Assembly: GCA_003454835.1 (NCBI GenBank)
Contig: DMTA01000522.1
Coordinates: 1-25,867 of the forward strand
Direction: 5' to 3'
DNA length: 25,867 bases
Source: Achromobacter sp.
GTDB taxonomy: Bacteria; Pseudomonadota; Gammaproteobacteria; Burkholderiales; Burkholderiaceae_B
The translations under genes were made by a program, and so were the position numbers. How positions within the stretch are numbered: the stretch's first letter is position 1; every line of letters starts with the position of its first letter. The notes below the pieces were generated by a model, which was given only the letters and a program-made list of their open reading frames with translations, was not told the origin of the DNA and ran no database searches. This document shows positions 1 through 7,386 of this stretch, piece by piece.

Positions 1-1
1 G

Positions 2-1381
2 CGGTTTTGTGGGGCGGGGGGGCGGGAGGGGCGGCGGTGGCGCGAGGCGTGGCGCGGCGTGCGGGCGCGACGGGCCGGCGGCGTGCAGGCGTCGGGGCAG
101 GTCTTGGGTCAAGCTACGGTTGCGGCGCCTGCGGCGGCGCCGCCGCCCGAAGCGGATTCGCTTTCCCGCCTCTCCGACCCCCTCCCGGACCGGCGCGGAC
201 GAGCGTCTATCGCCGTCATGCCGTTTGTGGACCGGTCCGTGCAGGCCGGCGTGCGGGGCGGATTGGCAGACGGCCTGGCCTTTGACGTGATCGCGCGGCT
301 GGCAAAGCTGCGCAGCCTGTTCGTCATCGCGCAAGGCACTGTGTTTGCGCTGGATCAGCGCAGCGTCGGACCGGAGGAAGCCGGCCGCGCGCTCAACGTG
401 GATTATGTCGTCAGCGGCTCGCTGCGGCGCCACGGCCAGCGCCTTGCCGTGGATGTGCAACTGGTCGATTCACGCACGGCGCGTATCGTCTGGGCCGATG
501 TCCTCGATCACCCCTTTGAAGACGCGCTGCTGACGCTGGACGAGATCGGCAACCGGATCGTCGCGTCCGTCGACATCGAAATCGAGGCGGCCGAGCGCAA
601 CCGCGCCATCCTGACGCCGCCCAATTCGCTGGACGCGTGGCAGGCCCATCACCGCGGCTTGTGGCATATGTACCGGTTCAACCGTACCGACAATGAGCAG
701 GCCCGGCATTTCTTCGAGATGGCGGTGCGGCTGGATCCGACGTTTTCGCGGGCCTATGCGGGCTTGTCGTTCACGCATTGGCAGACCGCGTTCCAGCGTT
801 GGGACGAGCAGGGCGATGCCATCGACCGGGCGTTCGACACCGCCGGCCAGAGCCTGATCGCCGATGACCGCGATCCGGCGGCGCATTGGGCGATGGGGCG
901 TGCGCTGTGGCTGCGCGGCAGCCAGGATCAGTCAGTCAGTGAACTGCGGATCGCCGTGGACCTCAGCCCGAACTTCGCGCTGGGCCATTACACGCTGGGC
1001 TTTGTCGACTGCCAGATGGGCGATGCGCAAGCCGCCATCGGCGCATCCGATCACTCTCGCCACTTGAGCCCTTTTGATCCGCTGCTGTTCGGCATGCTGG
1101 CCGTGCGCGCACTGGCGCTGGTGCGGCTGGGCCGGATCGACGAGGCGGCCGGATGGGCGATCAAGGCCGCCGCACGCCCCAACGCGCACGTGCACATCCT
1201 GGCGATAGCCGCCTGCTGCCTGTCGCTGGCCGGCCGGACCGACGAGGCGCTGGGGTTTCTGCCCGCCATCCGCAAGGCGCAGGCGACCTACCGCGTCGAC
1301 GATTTCTTGGCGTCATTCCGGCTGGAGCCCGACACGCAGGCGCTGTTCCGCGAGGGCGCGCGGCGGATCGGGATCGGTTAG
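2..1381 (+). CDS. TolB-like/TPR regulator protein, 5' end outside window
   Basis: The frame is open from base 2 and ends in TAG at 1379-1381. The visible part starts with an Ala/Pro/Arg-rich linker. It then has a TolB-N-like/COG5616-type domain (SIAVMPFVDRS, then GLADGL, then a VDYVVSGSLRR-type stretch), about 110 residues long. The rest is helical TPR-like repeats (AVRLDPTFSRAYAGLSF, AVDLSPNFALGHYTLG). In known relatives this module follows an OmpR-type winged helix and often one membrane helix (CadC-like regulators), or an adenylate cyclase domain. Neither is visible here, so the DNA-binding or catalytic part should lie upstream. Bases 1-60 are extremely G-rich and open in all three forward frames. 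The frame across this stretch is therefore uncertain, and the first ATG/GTG near 59 is probably not the true start. Function is unknown beyond a likely regulatory or scaffold role. Confidence 0.7.
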   Translation, partial: RFCGAGGREGRRWREAWRGVRARRAGGVQASGQVLGQATVAAPAAAPPPEADSLSRLSDPLPDRRGRASIAVMPFVDRSVQAGVRGGLADGLAFDVIARLAKLRSLFVIAQGTVFALDQRSVGPEEAGRALNVDYVVSGSLRRHGQRLAVDVQLVDSRTARIVWADVLDHPFEDALLTLDEIGNRIVASVDIEIEAAERNRAILTPPNSLDAWQAHHRGLWHMYRFNRTDNEQARHFFEMAVRLDPTFSRAYAGLSFTHWQTAFQRWDEQGDAIDRAFDTAGQSLIADDRDPAAHWAMGRALWLRGSQDQSVSELRIAVDLSPNFALGHYTLGFVDCQMGDAQAAIGASDHSRHLSPFDPLLFGMLAVRALALVRLGRIDEAAGWAIKAAARPNAHVHILAIAACCLSLAGRTDEALGFLPAIRKAQATYRVDDFLASFRLEPDTQALFREGARRIGIG

Positions 1382-1413
1382 TGCAGAATTCGCCACGCAT
1401 CGGCAAATTCCGC

Positions 1414-1443
1414 TTGCTAGGTAGCTGCCTAGGCAGCTAATAT
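1414..1443 (+). promoter_or_regulatory. Predicted marR promoter
   Basis: A -35 TTGCTA (1414-1419) and a -10 TAATAT (1438-1443) are separated by 18 bp. The palindromic operator at 1422-1439 fills the spacer, so bound repressor would block RNA polymerase. Transcription would start near 1450, about 30 nt before the ATG at 1482. This is pattern matching only. Confidence 0.6.
1422..1439. promoter_or_regulatory. MarR operator O1, perfect 18-bp palindrome
   Basis: TAGCTGCCTAGGCAGCTA is a perfect inverted repeat centred between 1430 and 1431. It lies 43 bp upstream of the MarR gene. A second copy sharing the TGCCTAGGCA core lies in front of the MFS gene (1965-1982). The size and position match known operators of MarR dimers. 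Confidence 0.75.
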
Positions 1444-1481
1444 CCCGCCATTGATATCGACGGCGGCGCGCCGGGCCCATC

Positions 1482-1937
1482 ATGAGCAACGCAACTCCTT
1501 CCGTGCTGGACGAACTGTGCACCGGCGAACTGGGATTCCTCGTGACCTCGGTGCGTAACGGCATTCTGGACGCACTGGACCGCGATCTGGCCCCGTTGCA
1601 GATCACCGTGCAGCAGTACGTCGTGCTCAATTGCATCGTCAAGGGGTGGGGCCGCACGCTCAGCGACTTCTGCCGTGTGCTGTCCTATGACTCGGGCGCC
1701 ATGACCCGATTGCTGGATCGGATCGTGGCCAAGGGCTTCATTCGCCGGGTCGAAAACGAAGCCGACCGCCGCAGTTCGCTGATCGAGCTGACCGAACAGG
1801 GCAAGGCGGCTTTTCCGCAAGCGCGTCAAGCCACCGAAGTCGCGTTTCGCCGGCTGCTGGGCGGGTTTACCGAGGCAGAGGCGCAAGTGCTGCACAAGCT
1901 GCTCTCCCGGATCCTGATCAACGCGCGGCCGGCGTAA
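1482..1937 (+). CDS. MarR-family transcriptional regulator
   Basis: A 151-residue protein, the usual MarR length. An N-terminal dimerisation helix leads into a winged helix-turn-helix at about residues 55-100 (RTLSDFCRVLSYDSGAMTRL, the wing around RRVENEADRRSS, then LIELTEQGKAAF), which is the classic MarR signature. It most likely acts as a dimeric repressor released by a small aromatic or drug-like ligand. The two TGCCTAGGCA-type palindromes, one in its own promoter and one before the MFS exporter 63 bp downstream, imply autoregulation and control of the exporter. No strong Shine-Dalgarno is visible before the ATG at 1482; this start was chosen because the conserved helix follows it directly. 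The ligand cannot be read from the sequence. Confidence 0.92.
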   Translation: MSNATPSVLDELCTGELGFLVTSVRNGILDALDRDLAPLQITVQQYVVLNCIVKGWGRTLSDFCRVLSYDSGAMTRLLDRIVAKGFIRRVENEADRRSSLIELTEQGKAAFPQARQATEVAFRRLLGGFTEAEAQVLHKLLSRILINARPA

Positions 1938-1957
1938 TTTGCCGGGCGCTTTTTTTT
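1923..1957 (+). terminator. Intrinsic terminator overlapping the marR stop codon
   Basis: The stem pairs GCGC (1923-1926) plus CCGGC (1929-1933) with GCCGG plus GCGC (1941-1949). There is a two-base bulge and a 7-nt loop, and eight T follow (1950-1957). The 5' arm lies inside the last marR codons. It should separate marR from the exporter, which then relies on its own promoter and operator. Confidence 0.7.
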
Positions 1958-1964
1958 ATCCATT

Positions 1965-1982
1965 TATCTGCCTAGGCATATA
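1965..1982. promoter_or_regulatory. MarR operator O2 in front of the MFS gene
   Basis: TATCTGCCTAGGCATATA shares the 10-bp core TGCCTAGGCA (1969-1978) and the outer TA...TA with O1. It lies 18 bp before the exporter ATG and overlaps a plausible -10 (TATACA, 1979-1984). A small inverted repeat, ACAGCC-tg-GGCTGT (1982-1995), sits directly between it and the start codon and may fold in the short leader. Confidence 0.7.
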
Positions 1983-2000
1983 CAGCCTGGGCTGTGAACC

Positions 2001-3527
2001 ATGTCCCAAGCCAAGCCTTCCGTCCCGCTGCTCCTCGTCATCGGCGCGCTGACGTTCATCGACTTCCTGCAGAACGGCATGGCCACGTTCGGCGCGGCGC
2101 CCATCATGGGCGAAATCGGCGCCAGCCCCGAGGAGTACACCCACATCGCGCTTATCTACGCCTGCGTGGCGGTGATGATGATCGCGTTGCAGGGCTGGCT
2201 TACGCATCGGCTGGGCTTGCGCGCCTACCTGCTGGCCTCTCTGGCCGCCGCGGGCATGGGCGCGGCGGTCTGCGCGCTGGCGCAGGACCCAGGGCAATTC
2301 CTGTGGGGGCGCGTGTTGATAGCGCTGGGCTGCGCAGCGATGCTTACCTCGTCCCGGCTGACCGTCAACCTGATTCCGCCCAGCCCCGCGCGCTTTCTGG
2401 GCATCAAGGCATTGGCGACCGGTCTGTGCCTGGGGACCGCGCTGGCGCCCTGGCTGGCCGCGATGGCGGTCGAGCACGATGGCTGGCCGTTGATGTTCTG
2501 GATGATCGCGGCGCTTTCGGTGCTGGCGATGGCGCCCGTCTTGCTGGCCATGCCGGGACGCGAGGCGGGATCGGTCCTGGCCGGCAACGTGCGCCTGCTG
2601 CCGATCGCCGCACTGGGCGCGGGCAGCTTCCTGGTGCTGCATGCGTTGCAGCGCGCCTATTACGACTTCTTCAGCCACGGCAGCCTCCTGGCGCTGTCGG
2701 CTGCGGCGGGGGTGGCCGCGCTGGGTTACTTCGTGTGGTCGGAAACGCGCAACGGCGCGCCGCTGCTCCGGCTGGGCGGCATGAACGAAGCGCGGTTTCT
2801 CTGCGGACTGGCGCTCTTCACGGTCTGCTACGTGATGCTCGGCGCCAATGGCTACCTGGTGCCGGTGATGCTGCAGCGCGCGCTGGGGCAGGCCTGGGTT
2901 ACCGCAGGCAAACTCTTCGCGCTGGGATTGGGGGCGGGCGTGCTGACCTGGGCGGTGATGTCGCAGTTGCTGCCGCGCTGGCCCTCGCCGCGCAAGTTCT
3001 TTGTGACCGGCTTCCTGGCGCTGGCCGCGTTCGGGGTGTGGATGTCGCGCCTGACGCCCTCGGCCAATATGTGGACCGACGTGTTTCCCGCGCTGGCCTG
3101 CTACGGCATGTTCATCATGACCCTCATGCCCACGACCGCGATGCAGACCTTTACCGGCCTGACGGGCGACCCGGCGGTGTTCGCCCATGCGCAGCAGGTC
3201 AAGAACATGCTGGCGCAGGTCGGCCAGGCGCTGGGGATCATGCTGGCCACCATCGGGCAGCAGTGGTTCACGTTACGGCATTACACGGTGCTGCGGGAAA
3301 GCATTGCGACCGGCAACGCGCAGTTCGAGGCGGCGATGGCGCAGCTGACCGCCTATTTCGCGGCGGCGGCGGGGCCTGCCCAGGCGCGGCAGCTTGCCAC
3401 GGCGCAGATCGCGCAACTGCTGGACCAGCAGTCGGTGCTGCTGGCCAGCCTGGATCATTTCCGAATCGTTGCGGGCGTGGCGCTGGCGGCGGCCGTAGTC
3501 AGCCTGATCCAGCGCGTGTTCCGCTAG
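2001..3527 (+). CDS. MFS transporter, DHA2 (EmrB/QacA-like) exporter
   Basis: A 508-residue, strongly hydrophobic protein with about 14 predicted membrane segments. The first runs from about residue 10 to 30; the region around residues 95-125 (QDPGQFLWGRVLIALGCAAM) resembles the MFS central motif. A long polar loop with amphipathic helices precedes the last membrane helix (about 485-503), as in EmrB/QacA-type 14-TM drug:H+ antiporters. Such proteins export toxic organic compounds using the proton gradient. The upstream MarR gene and shared operators support a ligand-inducible efflux role. The gene ends 9 bp before the stop codon of the convergent nasR-like gene, with no visible terminator between. 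The ATG at 2001 is preferred because the first membrane helix follows about 10 residues later. Substrate unknown. Confidence 0.88.
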   Translation: MSQAKPSVPLLLVIGALTFIDFLQNGMATFGAAPIMGEIGASPEEYTHIALIYACVAVMMIALQGWLTHRLGLRAYLLASLAAAGMGAAVCALAQDPGQFLWGRVLIALGCAAMLTSSRLTVNLIPPSPARFLGIKALATGLCLGTALAPWLAAMAVEHDGWPLMFWMIAALSVLAMAPVLLAMPGREAGSVLAGNVRLLPIAALGAGSFLVLHALQRAYYDFFSHGSLLALSAAAGVAALGYFVWSETRNGAPLLRLGGMNEARFLCGLALFTVCYVMLGANGYLVPVMLQRALGQAWVTAGKLFALGLGAGVLTWAVMSQLLPRWPSPRKFFVTGFLALAAFGVWMSRLTPSANMWTDVFPALACYGMFIMTLMPTTAMQTFTGLTGDPAVFAHAQQVKNMLAQVGQALGIMLATIGQQWFTLRHYTVLRESIATGNAQFEAAMAQLTAYFAAAAGPAQARQLATAQIAQLLDQQSVLLASLDHFRIVAGVALAAAVVSLIQRVFR

Positions 3528-3536
3528 GGGGAAAGT

Positions 3537-4799
3537 TCAGTTGCCGCCCAACTGCGCGATGATCTGCCGCGCCACGTCCGCCAGCGACAGGCCGCCGTCC
3601 ATCGCCGCGCGTTGCAGGCGCTCATGTGCGGCCTGCTCGGTCAGGCCGTAGCGGCTGATCAGCAGCAGCTTGGCGCGGTCGATGCGTTTTCTGTCGTCCA
3701 GCGCGCCACGCACGCTGGTCAGCGCTTCGTCGGCGTGCTGCATTCGAAGCGTCTGTTCGCGCATCATGTCCAGAATCGACCGTTCCAGCTCGCTGCCCAC
3801 GCCGTCTTCGGGCGGCACGTCCAGAATGCGGCTCTGAACGCTGAACACCATGCTGGGGGCCCGGCCGCTGGCGTGATCGGTATAGCGGCTGAGCAACAGG
3901 CGGCGGTCGTCCAGTTCCTGGCGGGTGTCGGCGATGCGCCGGGCGCATTGCTGCGCCAGTTCCTGCGCCAACTGCGTTTCGACGTGGCGCATGGCGTCGA
4001 TGCGCGCGGTGCACAGGTCAAACCACAACTCGGCCAGACCGCCGTCGACACGCTGTGCGTCCGAGGTGTGCTGCGCCATGTCGCGCATGCGTTGCACCGG
4101 CTGCGCCTGTTGCTGAACCTGGTCCCACGCCTGCAACGGCGCGCCCTGCGTGTACTGTGTGTAGACGCCGAAGCTGCGCGCCTGATTGGCCGCCAGGCCC
4201 AGCATGCGCGCCTTGCGGGCGTCGTCGAACCAGCCGGCCGTAAAGCCCATGACGCCGCAGGCGCGCTCCTGGCCGCTCAGCTCTTTGCCTTGCATGAAAT
4301 TCAGCAGCGCCACCAAGAGGCGCGTCACGTCCGGGTCCAGCGACGAATCGGCGGCTTCGAAGACCACCGCCAACAGGCTGCCGATTACCTGGGTGAAGCG
4401 GGCGTCGGCGTCTTCCACCGCCACGCGCCGGTCGCGGACCTCGCGGCGCAAGGCCGGCAACTCGTCCAGGCGGAAGAGGGCGTATGCGATGCAATTGAGC
4501 AGACGCGCGCGGCTGCTGCCGGCGGCGGCGTCGGCCTCGAGACCGTCCAGGAATGTGCGCACGTCGGCTTCCACTGCCTGTGCCTCGCTCGACAGGCCAG
4601 CCAGCGCCGGTTGCAGCCGGTCGGGGGCGCTGCATAAGGTCAGGTTGGAGTAGCCGCGCTCTTTCTGCAACGCATGCACCAGCGCGCTGATGCGCAGCAC
4701 CAGGTCGCACGTGGCGGCAAGGACTTCCAGTCCCTGAAGCTCGCTGCGGCGTGCGGCGAGCAGGAAGCGAAGCGGCGGCGGCATGTGGCGTTCGGCCAT
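3537..4799 (-). CDS. nasR: NIT-domain/ANTAR nitrate-responsive antiterminator (NasR type)
   Basis: A 420-residue protein. Residues about 30-290 form a helical NIT domain, the nitrate/nitrite sensor. Arginines sit in the expected motifs: R48 in QKERGYSN, R179 in GQERACG, and R237/R239 in VQRMRDMA. These match the general pattern of the nitrate-binding arginines of Klebsiella NasR. Residues about 355-415 form an ANTAR RNA-binding domain (LDDRKRIDRAKLLLISRYGLT, then EQAAHERLQRAAM). In that family nitrate binding frees the ANTAR domain to bind a two-hairpin RNA motif and prevent leader termination. A matching target is the nirB leader (11193-11274). It is the last gene of the nirB operon, 42 nt after cobA, so it would boost its own expression. 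No strong ribosome-binding site is visible. Confidence 0.9.
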   Translation of the reverse strand: MAERHMPPPLRFLLAARRSELQGLEVLAATCDLVLRISALVHALQKERGYSNLTLCSAPDRLQPALAGLSSEAQAVEADVRTFLDGLEADAAAGSSRARLLNCIAYALFRLDELPALRREVRDRRVAVEDADARFTQVIGSLLAVVFEAADSSLDPDVTRLLVALLNFMQGKELSGQERACGVMGFTAGWFDDARKARMLGLAANQARSFGVYTQYTQGAPLQAWDQVQQQAQPVQRMRDMAQHTSDAQRVDGGLAELWFDLCTARIDAMRHVETQLAQELAQQCARRIADTRQELDDRRLLLSRYTDHASGRAPSMVFSVQSRILDVPPEDGVGSELERSILDMMREQTLRMQHADEALTSVRGALDDRKRIDRAKLLLISRYGLTEQAAHERLQRAAMDGGLSLADVARQIIAQLGGN

Positions 4800-4841
4800 C
4801 GGATTCTCTAGGCGGGGTAAGGCGCGGTGTCTCCGCGGAAA

Positions 4842-5618
4842 TCAGGCCATCCGGCGTTGCGGCGCTATGGCGCCGGCCGAGTCGTCCAGCACGCCGAACA
4901 TCCGGCAGGCGGCAACCTCGCCGATGACCAGCACGGCCGGGCTGCGCAACCGGAAGGTCTGGGCATCGGACGCCATGCTTGCCAGCGTCGACGGACAGAC
5001 CCGCTGGGCGGGAAGCGACGCGCGCTCGATCATCGCTACCGGCGTGTCCGGCGCCATGCCGGCCGCCAGCAACTGGGCGGTCATGTCGTGCACCTTTGCC
5101 ACGCCCATGTAGACCACCAGCGTCGTGCCGCTGCGCGCCAATCCTGACCAATCGGGCGTTAGGCCGTCCTGCGAATGCGCGGTGATGAGTGTAACGCCCT
5201 GGGCCATGCCGCGCTGCGTCAGCGGAATGCCGGCGGACGTGGCCGCGGCCAGTCCGGCCGTGATGCCATTCACGATCTCGCAGGCGACGCCGTGGTCGCT
5301 GAGCCACTGCGCTTCCTCGCCGCCACGGCCAAAGATGCAGGGGTCGCCACCCTTGAGCCGCGCCACGCGCAGGCCGTGCCGGGCGTAGCGCAACATCAGG
5401 CGCTGGATGAAGTCCTGCGGCGTGGAGCGGCAGCCGCCGCGCTTGCCCACGCGCACGATGCGGGCGTTGGGGCAGTGCTGCAGGATCTCGGGGTTGACCA
5501 GGTCGTCGACCAGGACCACGTCGGCCCGGGCCAGCGCCTTGACGGCTTTCAGGGTCAGCAGCTCGGGGTCGCCGGGGCCGGCGCCGATCAGGGACACGGG
5601 GGGATTCGTGGCGGGCAT
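4842..5618 (-). CDS. cobA: Uroporphyrinogen-III C-methyltransferase (SUMT)
   Basis: A 258-residue protein covering the SUMT domain only. It has the SAM-binding loop LIGAGPGDPELLT (10-22), VGKRGG (57-62), the LKGGDPCIFGRGGEE motif (88-102) and GITAGLAAATSAGIPLT (118-134). It transfers two methyl groups from SAM to uroporphyrinogen III to give precorrin-2, the first step towards siroheme. NirB in the same operon needs siroheme, which explains the placement. The precorrin-2 dehydrogenase/ferrochelatase half of CysG is absent, so that step must be encoded elsewhere. The gene lies 12 nt after the kinase/phosphatase gene, which indicates co-transcription. Calling it cobA rather than nasF or cysG-like is a naming choice. 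Confidence 0.93.
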   Translation of the reverse strand: MPATNPPVSLIGAGPGDPELLTLKAVKALARADVVLVDDLVNPEILQHCPNARIVRVGKRGGCRSTPQDFIQRLMLRYARHGLRVARLKGGDPCIFGRGGEEAQWLSDHGVACEIVNGITAGLAAATSAGIPLTQRGMAQGVTLITAHSQDGLTPDWSGLARSGTTLVVYMGVAKVHDMTAQLLAAGMAPDTPVAMIERASLPAQRVCPSTLASMASDAQTFRLRSPAVLVIGEVAACRMFGVLDDSAGAIAPQRRMA

Positions 5619-5630
5619 GGTCGTCTCGTT

Positions 5631-7376
5631 TCAGGAGGTCAGGGCCTGGACCACGATCACGATGGCCAGGATCAGGCACAGGCCTTTCCAGAAAGCCACC
5701 GGATTGCGTTCCAAGAGGGGCAGGCGTTCGCCGCCGCGCACGTCGGGCGGATTGCGCAGCGCGTGCGTGAATTCGGACAGCTCGGGCGTGCGGTGCTGCG
5801 GGTCGGGATGCAAGGCGCGGCTGAGCACGCTGTCGATCCAGGCTGGGATCTCGCGTTCCCGATCCAGGACGGACACGTACGTCAGCCGCAGTTGCGCGGC
5901 GCGGCTGCGCGAGCGCGCCACCTCGGCGCCGTACGGCAGGCGGCCGGACAGCATCTGGTACAGGATCGCGGCCAGCGAGTAGATGTCGGACCGCGTCGTG
6001 CCGGCTTCGCCCAGGAAGTACTCGGGCGCCGCATATTGGGCGGTGCCCAGCACCGGCATGGCGTCGTCGCCATCGGCGCCCAGTTCCTGGATGCCGGCTG
6101 TGCGGGCCGAGCCCAGGTCGATAATCTTTGCCGTGCCGTCGGGCGTGATCAGGATGTTGTCCGGCCGCAGATCCTGATGCACGATCTCCAGCCGGTGAAA
6201 CGCCTGCAGGCCGCGTGCGATCTGCTCGATGATGGCGATTGCCGGTTCCAGCGCCGGACGCGGGTTGGCCGCCATCCATTGCGTCAGCGTGCGCCCTTCG
6301 ATGTATTCGCTGACGGTGTAGAGCGACCGGCGCTGCCGCGTCCGCGGCCAGGCGCGCACGACGTGACGGCTGTCGATGCGGCGCGCCAGCCATTCCTCGG
6401 TCAAGAGGCGTTCCAGATAGGCGGGGTCGTGCCGCAGGTCCAAGGATGGAATCTTGATGACGACGGTGTCGCCGCTGTCGAGGTCTTCGGCCAGATAAAC
6501 GTGGCTGCGGCTGCTGGCGCGCAGCTCGTCCGTGATGCGAAAGCCTTCGAACGTCTGACCCACGTCCAGCAACGGCGGACAGGGCAGGCTGCCGGAATAT
6601 TGGGCCATTTCCGCCGCCTGTCGCGGGGGCAGGGCGTCGACGCGCACGATCTGCACGGTCAGGTTGTCGTCGCTGCCGCGGGCAAGCGCCAGCGCGACCA
6701 ATGCGCGCGCGGCGGCGTCCAGATCGCCGGCGTTGGCGGCCACGGCCTCGCGCAGATCGTCGTCGCCGACATGCTCATACACGCCATCGGTCGCCAGCAG
6801 GAACACGTCGCCCGGTTCCACGGCCTGGGTGTGATAGTCGATTTCCAGATGCGGCGCCAGGCCCAGCGCGCGGCCCAGGTAACTTTTGTCGTGCGCGACC
6901 CAGACGCGGTGGTCCTCGGTCAGCTGCTCGACCGTGCCGTCCCGCAGGCGATAGATGCGCGCGTCGCCGATATGCAGGATGTGCGCGGTGGCGCCTTTCA
7001 GCACCATCACGGTCAGCGTGCAGACGTAGCCGCTGTCCTGGTCCTGCCCATGGCGCTGGCGGCTTTGCGAATGCAGCCAGGCGTTGGCCGCGCTGAGCAC
7101 CTTCTGGGCCGACTTCTTCACGGACCAGGTCTCGGGCGTGCAGTAATAGTCTTCCAGGAAGCTGGCCACCGCCGTCTCGCTGGCGATGTGGCTGACGTTG
7201 CTGCTGCTGATGCCGTCGGCCAGCGCGATGGCGATGCCCTTGGCGCCCAGCAGCGGCTCGCCCGGCACGCACAGCCCGTGGAAATCCTGGTTGACGGACT
7301 TGACGCCGGGATCGGTGTGCTGGCCCACCGCCACTTTCAACGAAGCGGCGGGCGCGGCGGGAGAGTAGCCGTCCAT
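5631..7376 (-). CDS. Membrane-anchored PP2C phosphatase / Ser-Thr kinase fusion
   Basis: A 581-residue bifunctional protein. Residues about 12-245 are a PP2C-type phosphatase with metal-ligand motifs VNQD (28-31), ADGI (53-56), GDAR (137-140), ATDGVY (195-200) and SDDNLT (235-240). Residues about 275-545 are a Hanks-type kinase with the VIKIP lysine K308, catalytic loop HQDLRPDN (400-407, HQD instead of HRD), DLG (420-422, instead of DFG) and APE (450-452). The glycine-rich loop is degenerate (RASSRSHV, 286-293). Residues about 562-579 form one C-terminal membrane helix, so both enzymes should face the cytoplasm. No PASTA or other sensor domain is present. It sits 10 nt after the nitrite channel gene and 12 nt before cobA. 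Related kinase genes are known inside nitrate-assimilation loci of Pseudomonas, but the substrate is unknown to me. Control of the adjacent channel is inference. Confidence 0.9.
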   Translation of the reverse strand: MDGYSPAAPAASLKVAVGQHTDPGVKSVNQDFHGLCVPGEPLLGAKGIAIALADGISSSNVSHIASETAVASFLEDYYCTPETWSVKKSAQKVLSAANAWLHSQSRQRHGQDQDSGYVCTLTVMVLKGATAHILHIGDARIYRLRDGTVEQLTEDHRVWVAHDKSYLGRALGLAPHLEIDYHTQAVEPGDVFLLATDGVYEHVGDDDLREAVAANAGDLDAAARALVALALARGSDDNLTVQIVRVDALPPRQAAEMAQYSGSLPCPPLLDVGQTFEGFRITDELRASSRSHVYLAEDLDSGDTVVIKIPSLDLRHDPAYLERLLTEEWLARRIDSRHVVRAWPRTRQRRSLYTVSEYIEGRTLTQWMAANPRPALEPAIAIIEQIARGLQAFHRLEIVHQDLRPDNILITPDGTAKIIDLGSARTAGIQELGADGDDAMPVLGTAQYAAPEYFLGEAGTTRSDIYSLAAILYQMLSGRLPYGAEVARSRSRAAQLRLTYVSVLDREREIPAWIDSVLSRALHPDPQHRTPELSEFTHALRNPPDVRGGERLPLLERNPVAFWKGLCLILAIVIVVQALTS

Positions 7377-7386
7377 GCTGAAGCGA

